DNA from: Fluviicola sp. | GTDB taxonomy: Bacteria; Bacteroidota; Bacteroidia; Flavobacteriales_D; Crocinitomicaceae | NCBI GenBank assembly: GCA_031260455.1 | Contig: JAIRJW010000026.1 | Coordinates: 1-43,105, forward strand | Length of the DNA: 43,105 nt | Reading direction: 5' to 3' | In this document: positions 23,950-31,511 of the stretch, in pieces | Layout of the letters: every line of letters begins with the position of its first letter | Position numbering within the stretch: position 1 is the stretch's first letter | The notes under the pieces: model-generated | The model's input: the letters and a program-made list of their open reading frames with translations, nothing else | Told to the model about the DNA's origin: nothing | The model's database searches: none | Translations under genes and position numbers: made by a program

Positions 23950-26922
23950 TTAAACTACAATATTCACGATTCTTCCGGGAACCACGATCATTTTCTTCGG
24001 AGTTTTCCCTTCGAGCCATTTCTGAGTTTCCGGCATTGCCAGTACTGCTTCTTCTACTTCTTTTGCAGAGAAAGTTGTCGGCAATTCAGCATTAAATCGC
24101 ATTTTTCCATTAAAAGATACGGGATAAACTGTATTTGCTTCCACCAGCATTTCCGGACTGAATGCCGGGAATTGTGCCGTAGAAACCGTTCCTGCACGAT
24201 TTCCCAGTGCTTCCGACCACAATTCTTCTGCCGTGTGAGGAGCGTAAGGAGCAAGCAAAATCACCACTTGTTTCAGGATTTCTTTTGAATGACATTTCTG
24301 TTCCGTCAGTTCGTTCACACAGATCATCAGGTTGGAAACATTTGTATTGAACGAGAAACGTTCCAGGTCGTCTTCTACTTTTTTGATCGTTTTATGCAAC
24401 GTTTTCAAGGCTTCTTTACTTGCCGGAGCGTCCGTTACGATGAGGTTTCCGTTTTCGTAGAACAAACGCCACAATTTGCGCAGGAAGTTATGCACCCCGT
24501 TGATTCCTTTGGTGTCCCACGGTTTGGTTTGCTCCAGCGGACCTAAGAACATTTCGTACATGCGAAGAGTATCTGCACCGAATTTCTCTACCAGCTCATC
24601 CGGAGTTTGGACGTTGAACTTCGATTTGGACATTTTTTCGACTTCAGAACCACAGGTATAGCTTCCGTCGTCTTCTAAAATAAACTCTGCATTTGCAAAT
24701 TCAGAACGCCACATTTTGAAAGCTTCAACATCCAGTTTGTCGTTGTCAACCAAAGAAATATCAACATGAATTGGAGAAAAACCCTCGATCGTAAATCCGT
24801 TAAAGTAAAAATCTCGTTTTTTTAAAATGGAAAAAATTTCATTATTAATAGAAGCATTTATTTTTTCTTTTGACACAAATATTGTAAAGTCAATCAAACC
24901 AGTATTAAAGGTTGTCTTTTCTGGAGTATCATTGTCGATAGTTGCAAAATCAACACGATAAACAAAACTACTTCTCCCCAAAATCATTCCCTGATTGATC
25001 AATTTCTTAAACGGTTCATCAAAGGAAATGTACCCGCGGTCATACAGGAATTTGCACCAGAAACGGGAATACAGCAAGTGCCCGGTAGCATGCTCCGAAC
25101 CTCCGATATACAAATCCACCTGGTTCCAGTAATCTGCTTTGTCTTTAGAGACGAATTCGTTGTCGTTGTGCGGATCCATGTAACGCAGGTAGTAGAACGA
25201 ACTTCCGGCCCAACCTGGCATGGTGTTATATTCCATGCGGTCGCCCTCGAAGTACTTCCACGCACTTTTCCCGGCACGTGCCAGTGGTGGCTCACCATCT
25301 TCTGTCGGCAGATATTTGTTTACTTCCGGCAGTTCGACCGGCAAATGCGCGTCATCTACCAGGTAAGGAATGTCGTTTTTGTAATAAACCGGGAATGGCT
25401 CTCCCCAGTAACGCTGACGGGAAAAAATCGCGTCGCGCAGGCGGTAGTTTGTTTTCCCTTTTCCGATTCCCAGTTCCTCGATCTTTGCAATAGCAATTAC
25501 CATCGCTTTTTTAACCGGCAATCCGCTCAGGAAGTCCGAATCGGCGATTATTCCTTCTTTTTCTGTATAAGCTCCTTCAGAGATGTCAGTATTCTCAAAA
25601 ATATTTTTGACCGGAATATTGAAATGCGTTGCGAAATCCCAGTCGCGTTGATCTCCACAAGGAACGGCCATCACAGCACCGGTTCCATAGGAAGCCAGTA
25701 CGTAATCTCCGATCCACACAGGAATTTTCTCCCCTGAAAACGGATGAAGCACATAAGCTCCGGTAAATTGCCCGGTGATGTTTTTCACATCTGCTTGTCT
25801 GTCGCGCTCCGATTTTAATGAAGCTGCTGTTTTATATGCATCAACCACATCTTTGTATTCAGTTGTTGTAATTTCATCAACCAAGGGATGTTCCGGAGCA
25901 AGTACCATAAACGAAACTCCGAAAATAGTATCAGGACGAGTGGTGAAGACTTCGATTGTGTGATCTGTTTGTCCTCCTTTTTTGTTATCTGCCAAAGAGC
26001 CTTCCTCCTCAGTGCCTCCCGACGAATTCTTGTCGGGGCAAGCTTTCCAAAGTGGGAAGAAAACAGACGCTCCCCGGGATTTTCCAATCCAGTTGCGTTG
26101 TATGTCTTTAATGGCATCCGTCCAGTCTATGGTATCCAAACCGGTGATCAGACGCTCGGCATAAGCCTTGATGCGCATCGACCACTGACGCATGAGTTTT
26201 TGTTCCACAGGGTGCCCGCCGCGCTCAGAAAGTCCGTTGATGACTTCATCATTTGCGAGAACGGTTCCCAGGGCTGGACACCAGTTTACCCAGGAATCAG
26301 CCAGATAAGCCAGGCGGTATTCCATAAGGATGTCGGATTGCGTTTTTTCCGAATAGTTTTTCCATTCGCCAGCGGTGAATGTTTCGGTAAACTCAGTAAC
26401 GGCTTCGATCCCGGTGTTTCCGTTACTTTCGAAGGCCGCAATCAGCGTCGAAATGTCTTCAGCCTTATTTGATTTCAGATTGTACCACGAGTTGAAAATC
26501 TGTTTGAAGATCCATTGTGTCCATTTATAATAACGCGGATCGGAAGTACGTACTTCCCGGTCCCAGTCGAAAGAGAACCCGATCTTGTCCAACTGGTCGC
26601 GGTAACGACTGATGTTTTGTTCCGTTGTGATTGCCGGGTGCTGCCCGGTCTGGATGGCATATTGCTCCGCCGGAAGCCCGAATGAGTCATAGCCCATCGG
26701 GTGCAGTACATTATACCCTTTTAAGCGTTTGTAGCGCGCATAGATATCGGAAGCGATGTAACCGAGTGGGTGACCTACGTGTAATCCGGCGCCGGAAGGA
26801 TACGGGAACATATCCAATACGTAGTACTTCGGTTTACTGCTGTTGTCTTCCGCTTTGAATGTTTTATGGTCTGCCCAGAACTGGCGCCATTTCTTCTCGA
26901 TTTCACTAAAATTATATTCCAT
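23950..26922 (-). CDS. leuS: Leucyl-tRNA synthetase
   Basis: LeuRS charges tRNA-Leu. The 990-residue protein is longer than E. coli LeuRS (860). HVGH at 48-51 (after PYPSGAGL) and KMSKS at 763-767 are the ATP-binding signatures; the CP1 editing domain contains the TTRPDTIFG motif near 322. Two in-frame additions stand out: a Gly/Lys/Glu-rich stretch at about residues 287-316 whose DNA contains a palindrome (CCCGAC/GTCGGG around an AATTC centre, 26007-26038), and an A/T-rich stretch at about 646-734 before the KMSKS loop. No frameshift is seen, so the gene is probably functional. A TATCTTTG promoter motif lies 25 bases upstream of the ATG. Confidence 0.95.
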   Translation of the reverse strand: MEYNFSEIEKKWRQFWADHKTFKAEDNSSKPKYYVLDMFPYPSGAGLHVGHPLGYIASDIYARYKRLKGYNVLHPMGYDSFGLPAEQYAIQTGQHPAITTEQNISRYRDQLDKIGFSFDWDREVRTSDPRYYKWTQWIFKQIFNSWYNLKSNKAEDISTLIAAFESNGNTGIEAVTEFTETFTAGEWKNYSEKTQSDILMEYRLAYLADSWVNWCPALGTVLANDEVINGLSERGGHPVEQKLMRQWSMRIKAYAERLITGLDTIDWTDAIKDIQRNWIGKSRGASVFFPLWKACPDKNSSGGTEEEGSLADNKKGGQTDHTIEVFTTRPDTIFGVSFMVLAPEHPLVDEITTTEYKDVVDAYKTAASLKSERDRQADVKNITGQFTGAYVLHPFSGEKIPVWIGDYVLASYGTGAVMAVPCGDQRDWDFATHFNIPVKNIFENTDISEGAYTEKEGIIADSDFLSGLPVKKAMVIAIAKIEELGIGKGKTNYRLRDAIFSRQRYWGEPFPVYYKNDIPYLVDDAHLPVELPEVNKYLPTEDGEPPLARAGKSAWKYFEGDRMEYNTMPGWAGSSFYYLRYMDPHNDNEFVSKDKADYWNQVDLYIGGSEHATGHLLYSRFWCKFLYDRGYISFDEPFKKLINQGMILGRSSFVYRVDFATIDNDTPEKTTFNTGLIDFTIFVSKEKINASINNEIFSILKKRDFYFNGFTIEGFSPIHVDISLVDNDKLDVEAFKMWRSEFANAEFILEDDGSYTCGSEVEKMSKSKFNVQTPDELVEKFGADTLRMYEMFLGPLEQTKPWDTKGINGVHNFLRKLWRLFYENGNLIVTDAPASKEALKTLHKTIKKVEDDLERFSFNTNVSNLMICVNELTEQKCHSKEILKQVVILLAPYAPHTAEELWSEALGNRAGTVSTAQFPAFSPEMLVEANTVYPVSFNGKMRFNAELPTTFSAKEVEEAVLAMPETQKWLEGKTPKKMIVVPGRIVNIVV

Positions 26923-26947
26923 GCTTGCGCGTCCTTAAAAAGTGGGG

Positions 26948-26955
26948 CAAAGATA
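26948..26955 (-). promoter_or_regulatory. Bacteroidota -7 promoter motif for leuS
   Basis: Read on the minus strand it is TATCTTTG, 25 bases before the leuS ATG. The leader is short and carries no T-box or other obvious tRNA-sensing structure. Confidence 0.5.
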
Positions 26956-27097
26956 GGATAATTCAAAATTGAAAAAATAAAAATTGAAAAGTCAAAACCA
27001 CGAAAACACCGTTGCGAAGCTTACGGAAAATAGCTTCCCGAACAGAGCATTTTTAAGAGGTATGCAGCTTTTCTCCGAAAAAAACTATTTTTAGTGT

Positions 27098-29299
27098 ATG
27101 TTTCGGTTACTGCTTGCGCTTTTGGGTTTCCTCTTTTGCTTTGTTGCTTCATTCAATAAAGGATTTGCGGCTAATGGAGACGAGGTAAGTTACAAGCGGG
27201 CGTATTTAACTGAGAAAGATAATACCAAACGATTCTGGCGACAAATTGAATTGGGCAAATTTTACCAGTTCAACGATGTTTATAAGGCGGATTCCATTCG
27301 TTATGTGATTATTGATGCCAGCAGAATGGAATCGGATTCCGCGAAATTGCAGGCACTTATTTTCGATCTGAGAATTGAAGCGCTTTGGGGAAATAAAACG
27401 GCATATTATGCCAAAATTCTTCAGCTGCAACCTTATTTGTCGCGAACGGATTCCAAGCTGAACCAGGTATACATTTTTCAGTTGCTGGCGGAATACCATA
27501 TTGCATTCAGAGAATACAAACAGGCGGAAATCTACCTGATGGAAGCACTGCGTTTTTCAAAAAGACTGCGAAATTATGCTCTGATTGCCGAAACGGACCG
27601 TTTGCTGGCTAAGTTGAATATGGAGCAGAATAAACGCGACGCTTCACTGAAATTTGCAGAAACGTCTACTCAATATGCACGCCGTTCCTCCGATAAATCC
27701 CTAATGGCGAAGTGTGTGAATATGCAGTCGGTGATTTACAACTTTTTCGGACAGGTGGAACTTTCTGTATCACGGAATTTCATTGCGTTGCAACTTGCCA
27801 AGGAGGCTGGTGATTTCCCCCAGGTTGCTCAATATCAGCGTGAAATCGGGGAATCCCAGTTCCAGATTTTCAATTACGACAATGCCAATAATTTCTTCAT
27901 GCAGTCGCGGGAAACGGCCCTGCGTATCCGGGATAAACGTCAGGTCGGATTGGCAGATACGGACATCGGCCTGGTCAAACTGGCAAAAAAAGAATATGAA
28001 CAGGCGATCAGTGACCTGAAAGGTGCGATTCACACGTTGCAGGCGTTCAATGACCAGGATGGCCTGGGTTTGGCGCACAAATACCTGGGAAATGCCCTCA
28101 ACGAACAAAAGAAATACAATGATGCATTGCGCTATTACAACATGGCGCTTGTTTATTTTGAATCTGCTGCCAACCGCTCGCAGATTGCAGCAGTATATCA
28201 CCTGGTTGGGACGGTATTTGCCGAGCAGGGGAAATACAAGAATGCCTTGAATTATCTGAACCGCTCTATTGAGATCCGTTCGCAATATGGAAACATCAGT
28301 AGCATTTACGCTTCTTATAAGGAAATGGCGGATGTGTATAAGAAAACCGGAAATATGGACTTGGCGTATAAGTATCTGAATATGTATTCCGATTATGCTG
28401 ACAGTGCCCGGATTGTGGAAGTAGGTGCCAAAATTGCCGAATTATCGGAATTATATCGTTCGGAACAGCGCGAACGCCTGATTGCTATCCAGGCAGATTC
28501 GATTGAATTGCAACGCAAACAGAAAGAAAATACGGAGCTGCGGAATATCTTTCAAACGTATATTATCATCGGGTTTATCGTGGTGCTTGCGCTTGGGGCG
28601 CTGATTATTTATAACCGATGGAAACAGCGAAATATCAAGCAATTACAGCGGGAATCTGAAATGAATCAGACTTTGCTGCGCTCCCAGATGAATCCGCACT
28701 TTGTCTTCAATGCCATGTCAGTGATCCAAAGTTACATTTATGAGAACGACACGAAAAATTCCACCAAATTCCTGGTGAATTTCTCTAAGCTTATGCGCCT
28801 GATCTTGGAAAATTCATCTAAAGAGTTCATTCCGCTTGGAACAGAGATCGATATTCTGAACAAATACCTGGAAACACAGAAACTCCGTTTCGGAGATCGT
28901 TTCGAGTATGAGATTTCAGTCAACGAGCAATTGCTGCGGGAAGAAGTGGTTATTCCGCCGATGATTACACAACCTTTTATTGAAAATGCAATCGAACATG
29001 GTCAGTTGCACACGATCGAAGGCGGATTTATTCATGTCCGGTTTACCAAAGACGAAGAAATGCTTCACGTAATGATTGAAGACAACGGAGTGGGCAGAAA
29101 GGGAGCGAAAAACAACAGGAAAAGTGCTGAGCATAAAAGTATGGCGATGAAGATTACGCAGGATCGGATCGACAACCTGAGCTACAAGTATAAAATCCTG
29201 GGCCGGATGGAAATTGAGGATTTCGACAGGGAAAAAGGGACCGGAACGCTGGTGAATATTTACCTGCCTTACCGTACAGAGGGATTAGTTTCTTTGTGA
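27098..29299 (+). CDS. TPR-containing sensor histidine kinase of the LytS/YehU type
   Basis: This 733-residue protein has an N-terminal signal peptide (about 1-24), a helical solenoid of tetratricopeptide repeats (about 90-430, seen as repeated helix pairs such as LGLAHKYLGNALNEQKKYNDALRYY), and a membrane segment at about 488-508. After that comes a His_kinase domain with the motif QMNPHFVFN (phospho-His near 534). The HATPase domain follows with PFIENAIEHG and a D-N-G-V-G G-box. The sensor half is likely periplasmic, so TPRs may bind a partner outside the inner membrane. The LytTR regulator gene 132 bases downstream is almost certainly its partner. Such pairs are common in Bacteroidota; the stimulus is unknown. 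Confidence 0.9.
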   Translation: MFRLLLALLGFLFCFVASFNKGFAANGDEVSYKRAYLTEKDNTKRFWRQIELGKFYQFNDVYKADSIRYVIIDASRMESDSAKLQALIFDLRIEALWGNKTAYYAKILQLQPYLSRTDSKLNQVYIFQLLAEYHIAFREYKQAEIYLMEALRFSKRLRNYALIAETDRLLAKLNMEQNKRDASLKFAETSTQYARRSSDKSLMAKCVNMQSVIYNFFGQVELSVSRNFIALQLAKEAGDFPQVAQYQREIGESQFQIFNYDNANNFFMQSRETALRIRDKRQVGLADTDIGLVKLAKKEYEQAISDLKGAIHTLQAFNDQDGLGLAHKYLGNALNEQKKYNDALRYYNMALVYFESAANRSQIAAVYHLVGTVFAEQGKYKNALNYLNRSIEIRSQYGNISSIYASYKEMADVYKKTGNMDLAYKYLNMYSDYADSARIVEVGAKIAELSELYRSEQRERLIAIQADSIELQRKQKENTELRNIFQTYIIIGFIVVLALGALIIYNRWKQRNIKQLQRESEMNQTLLRSQMNPHFVFNAMSVIQSYIYENDTKNSTKFLVNFSKLMRLILENSSKEFIPLGTEIDILNKYLETQKLRFGDRFEYEISVNEQLLREEVVIPPMITQPFIENAIEHGQLHTIEGGFIHVRFTKDEEMLHVMIEDNGVGRKGAKNNRKSAEHKSMAMKITQDRIDNLSYKYKILGRMEIEDFDREKGTGTLVNIYLPYRTEGLVSL

Positions 29300-29310
29300 A
29301 TTAGAGTAAT

Positions 29311-29342
29311 AGTTCAATAGTTCAATAGTTCAATAGTTCAAT
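29311..29342 (+). repeat. Tandem octamer repeat, four copies of AGTTCAAT
   Basis: Four perfect tandem copies of AGTTCAAT lie end to end at 29311-29342, with a degenerate copy (AGAGTAAT) just before at 29303-29310. They start 12 bases after the histidine-kinase stop and lie in the spacer before the response regulator gene. Confidence 0.85.
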
Positions 29343-29430
29343 TTCTGATTAGGCACTTTCAACTTTTTGAACCCTTTGAATCTTTTCTACTGTATAAATA
29401 TTTATCTTTCCAAAAAATACTTCAGCTTGC

Positions 29431-30180
29431 ATGAAAAAAGTATTAATTGTTGATGACGAGCAGCGTACCCGGGAATTGATTGCGAAAATGATCGAATCAT
29501 TCGGCCTGGACATTCAGACTTTTCCGGTTGGTGAGAACGTGCAGTCAGGATTAGCCGCCATTGAAGAAATCAAACCCGATTTAGTTTTCCTGGACATCCA
29601 GATGCCGGACGGAACCGGATTTGACTTGTTGAAATCTCTCCCGAAAAAGGATTTTGAAGTCATTTTCATTACGGCACACGAAGAATTCGCGATCAAAGCC
29701 ATTAAATTTTCGGCATTGGATTATATCCTGAAACCGGTGGATCCGGAAGAACTCAGAAATGCGGTAGAACGTGCGCTGGACTCGATGAAGAAAGATGAAC
29801 CGAAGCAGGAACCGCAATTTGAAGCGCTTCAGAATAATATTCAGCCGAACCAGAAAAGAAGACTGGTATTGAAAACACAGGAAAGTGTTCATGTGGTGGA
29901 TCTGGATCACATCATTCGTTGTGAAGCCGACCGGAATTATACGTCGTTTTTCCTGACAGAGGGAAAGAAAATCCTGGTCTCACGCACATTGAAGGATTAC
30001 GAGACCTTATTATCCGGACACAACTTCCTGCGTGTTCAGCAATCTCACCTGATCAATCTGAATTTTGTAGATCGCTATGACAAAGGAAATGGTGGGGCAG
30101 TGGTGATGAAGGATGGTTCTGAGGTTCCGTTATCACCTGCAAAAAGAGATATCTTCTTCCAGATTTTAGAAAAATTATAG
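29431..30180 (+). CDS. LytTR-family response regulator
   Basis: This 249-residue regulator has an N-terminal receiver domain (about 1-120), with VDDEQRT near residue 7 forming the acidic pocket and the phospho-acceptor Asp55 in DLVFLDIQMPDG, plus Lys near 105 in YILKPVDPEEL. A proline/glutamine-rich linker (about 125-140) follows. The LytTR DNA-binding domain spans about 145-249, seen in HIIRCEADRNYTSFFLTEGKKILVSRTLKDYE and the ending LSPAKRDIFFQIL. It binds DNA as a dimer and probably acts with the TPR kinase gene upstream. The tandem octamer array lies between them. A terminator-like hairpin is found about 150 bases downstream. Confidence 0.94.
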   Translation: MKKVLIVDDEQRTRELIAKMIESFGLDIQTFPVGENVQSGLAAIEEIKPDLVFLDIQMPDGTGFDLLKSLPKKDFEVIFITAHEEFAIKAIKFSALDYILKPVDPEELRNAVERALDSMKKDEPKQEPQFEALQNNIQPNQKRRLVLKTQESVHVVDLDHIIRCEADRNYTSFFLTEGKKILVSRTLKDYETLLSGHNFLRVQQSHLINLNFVDRYDKGNGGAVVMKDGSEVPLSPAKRDIFFQILEKL

Positions 30181-30331
30181 ATTGTGTTAACTTATTTTGG
30201 CTAAATATTCATCCAGACAAGGCATTTATTCATTAACCTGGTTCAAATTTCAATACATTCCTATCTTAGGAGAGGAAATAAGGAGAATGGAATCAGGTTG
30301 TTTTCTATAGTTAGGTTAAAGTTAAAAACGG

Positions 30332-30363
30332 AAAACACTGCAATGGAGAGGCAGTTTTTTCAT
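30332..30363 (+). terminator. Terminator-like hairpin after the LytTR regulator
   Basis: ACTGC at 30337-30341 pairs with GCAGT at 30351-30355, flanked by AAAA on the left and a T-run on the right. The stem is short, and it lies 150 bases after the stop. Confidence 0.45.
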
Positions 30364-30510
30364 TTTCTAGTTTTATTGAAGAGTATACAGTTCTATCTCC
30401 GTCAAAGACTTGACCATTAAAAAACTTAGAAACAACCTGATTTTCATGAATGTTGATTGTTCACACGCGATATACAAACTAAAACACTACTAAACTATTT
30501 GTAGAGACTC

Positions 30511-30570
30511 ATGCACAAGTTGTTCATGGGTCTTTTTGCTGAAAAGATATTTAAACATTCTGCCGTTTAA
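30511..30570 (+). CDS. Possible 19-residue small ORF
   Basis: ATG at 30511 opens a short frame reading as a hydrophobic and basic peptide (19 residues, ending in HSAV) whose stop lies inside the second terminator hairpin. There is no consensus RBS, and a short frame such as this is easily chance. It is listed only because its stop coincides with the terminator. Confidence 0.2.
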   Translation: MHKLFMGLFAEKIFKHSAV

Positions 30571-30583
30571 ATGTTTTTTTTCA
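30549..30583 (+). terminator. Rho-independent terminator with long T-run
   Basis: TTTAAAC pairs with GTTTAAA and, alternatively, AAACATT pairs with AATGTTT across the same loop. Eight T follow. It ends whatever is transcribed from the 190 bases upstream. Confidence 0.55.
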
Positions 30584-30623
30584 AGTTTAGTCGAAAACTC
30601 CTTTTTCAATTCATCAAATGATT

Positions 30624-30631
30624 TATTTTTG
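30624..30631 (+). promoter_or_regulatory. Bacteroidota -7 promoter motif for the small-protein pair
   Basis: TATTTTTG fits TAnnTTTG and ends 7 bases before the ATG at 30639. It lies downstream of the ATG at 30618, which therefore cannot be the true start. Confidence 0.5.
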
Positions 30632-30638
30632 CTCAAAA

Positions 30639-30932
30639 ATGGAAATGGACACAACGAATTTTGTTCAGATTGAAAAAGAGAACGTAGCAGCGTTGCATTT
30701 TCCGAAAGAAGAAATTCTGGAAGATGCGGATTTGATTTCCGCACGCAGAGCAAATATAGACCGCGCAATCTCTCTTGGAAATTTGGAACATTATAAAGTA
30801 AAGATTTACTTTGCAGATGACGGCGGAAAGAAGGTTGTGCACACAACTATCTGGGCTGTGACGGATGTTGCAATTGTTTTGAAGCAGCATGTTCTTATTC
30901 CTATTAATCGTATCGTCAAATTAGAAATATAA
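30639..30932 (+). CDS. Small conserved-looking hypothetical protein
   Basis: This 97-residue protein begins MEMDTTNFVQIEKENVAALHF. It is acidic with two beta-alpha stretches and a final beta hairpin (VHTTIWAVTDVAIVLKQHVLIPINRIVKLEI). I do not recognise a named family, though the compact composition suggests a real folded domain. The end is reminiscent of regulators that bind short ligands, but this is not evidence. The start is chosen over ATG 30618 because of the promoter motif at 30624-30631. It is followed 7 bases later by the Asp-rich protein, so they are likely co-transcribed. Function unknown. Confidence 0.6.
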   Translation: MEMDTTNFVQIEKENVAALHFPKEEILEDADLISARRANIDRAISLGNLEHYKVKIYFADDGGKKVVHTTIWAVTDVAIVLKQHVLIPINRIVKLEI

Positions 30933-30939
30933 AAGCAGC

Positions 30940-31290
30940 ATGTCGAAAAAGAAGTCAATTATTAGCTATGATAAGCTGAATATCGATCAGAAGAAACAAC
31001 TACTAATTGCTTTTCCGGAAGGATTCTCCGGGAATACTACGAAAATGACGAATCCGGTTACCGGAGAGGTGTTTGACTCCTTACTTTGGGAAACAGATGA
31101 CATTATTTACCTGGTGAAACTTCCGAAAATGGTAATAAAATCTCCTTCTGTAGATGATGACGATGATGATTTCGATGATGATTTCGACGCAGTTGATGCA
31201 AAAGGAGAGGATGACGATATGGCCGATGATGACGATGACGATGATTCATACGGTGATGCTCCTGATGATGAAGGAGAGGATGAAGATTAA
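30940..31290 (+). CDS. Small protein with aspartate-rich C-terminal tail
   Basis: The 116-residue protein has a folded-looking N-terminal half (about 1-70, with KLNIDQKKQLLIAFPEGFSG and VTGEVFDSLLWETDDIIYLVKLPK). From about residue 72 on it has an extreme acidic tail with many runs of Asp. The tail is almost free of other residues, so it is disordered and could bind Ca2+ or basic partners, or mimic nucleic acid. I do not recognise a family. It ends with a clear terminator 20 bases after the stop, so it forms an operon with the 97-residue gene before it. Function unknown; do not infer a role from the Asp runs alone. Confidence 0.6.
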   Translation: MSKKKSIISYDKLNIDQKKQLLIAFPEGFSGNTTKMTNPVTGEVFDSLLWETDDIIYLVKLPKMVIKSPSVDDDDDDFDDDFDAVDAKGEDDDMADDDDDDDSYGDAPDDEGEDED

Positions 31291-31310
31291 ATAAAAACAG
31301 CATAAAGATA

Positions 31311-31345
31311 AACGCTCCGGTTAATTGTTCCCCGGGGCGTTTTTA
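31311..31345 (+). terminator. Rho-independent terminator after the small-protein pair
   Basis: ACGCTCCGG at 31312-31320 pairs with CCGGGGCGT at 31332-31340 through one G-T wobble, followed by TTTT. Strong GC stem. Confidence 0.75.
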
Positions 31346-31511
31346 GTGATATGGCGGAAGACAACAAAAAACGGATCAATCAATTAATGAAAAAGCACTG
31401 AAGTGTAAAAAAGTAGTTAAAGCGTTTCGGATTGGTCGGCTTTTATTTATGAATATCATTCCGAAGAACGAACGGAAAACTGAGCGAGCCGGGGTGTTCT
31501 CGTTTCTTCAG

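Larger units (their letters stand above)
30181..30638. other. 458-base spacer with two terminator-like hairpins
   Basis: No gene longer than about 20 codons is supported. The stretch holds a hairpin with T-run at 30332-30363 (likely the end of the response regulator transcript), a second at 30549-30583, and between them about 190 bases ending in a 19-codon open frame. The Bacteroidota promoter motif TATTTTTG for the next gene lies at 30624-30631. Confidence 0.5.

Noticed and set aside
24289..26858. Several plus-strand open frames opposite leuS
   Set aside because: All lie opposite a full-length synthetase with both signature motifs; none has its own promoter or domain.
29311..29342. CRISPR array
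   Set aside because: The repeats are directly tandem 8-mers without spacers; cas genes are absent.
30490..30846. 118-residue minus-strand open frame
   Set aside because: It lies opposite the 97-residue gene, which has a promoter motif, a better start and a co-directed partner; the minus frame has no such support.
31103..31303. His-rich minus-strand frame opposite the Asp-rich tail
   Set aside because: Poly-His and poly-Arg strings are the reverse reading of GAT/GAC codons and not a real protein.
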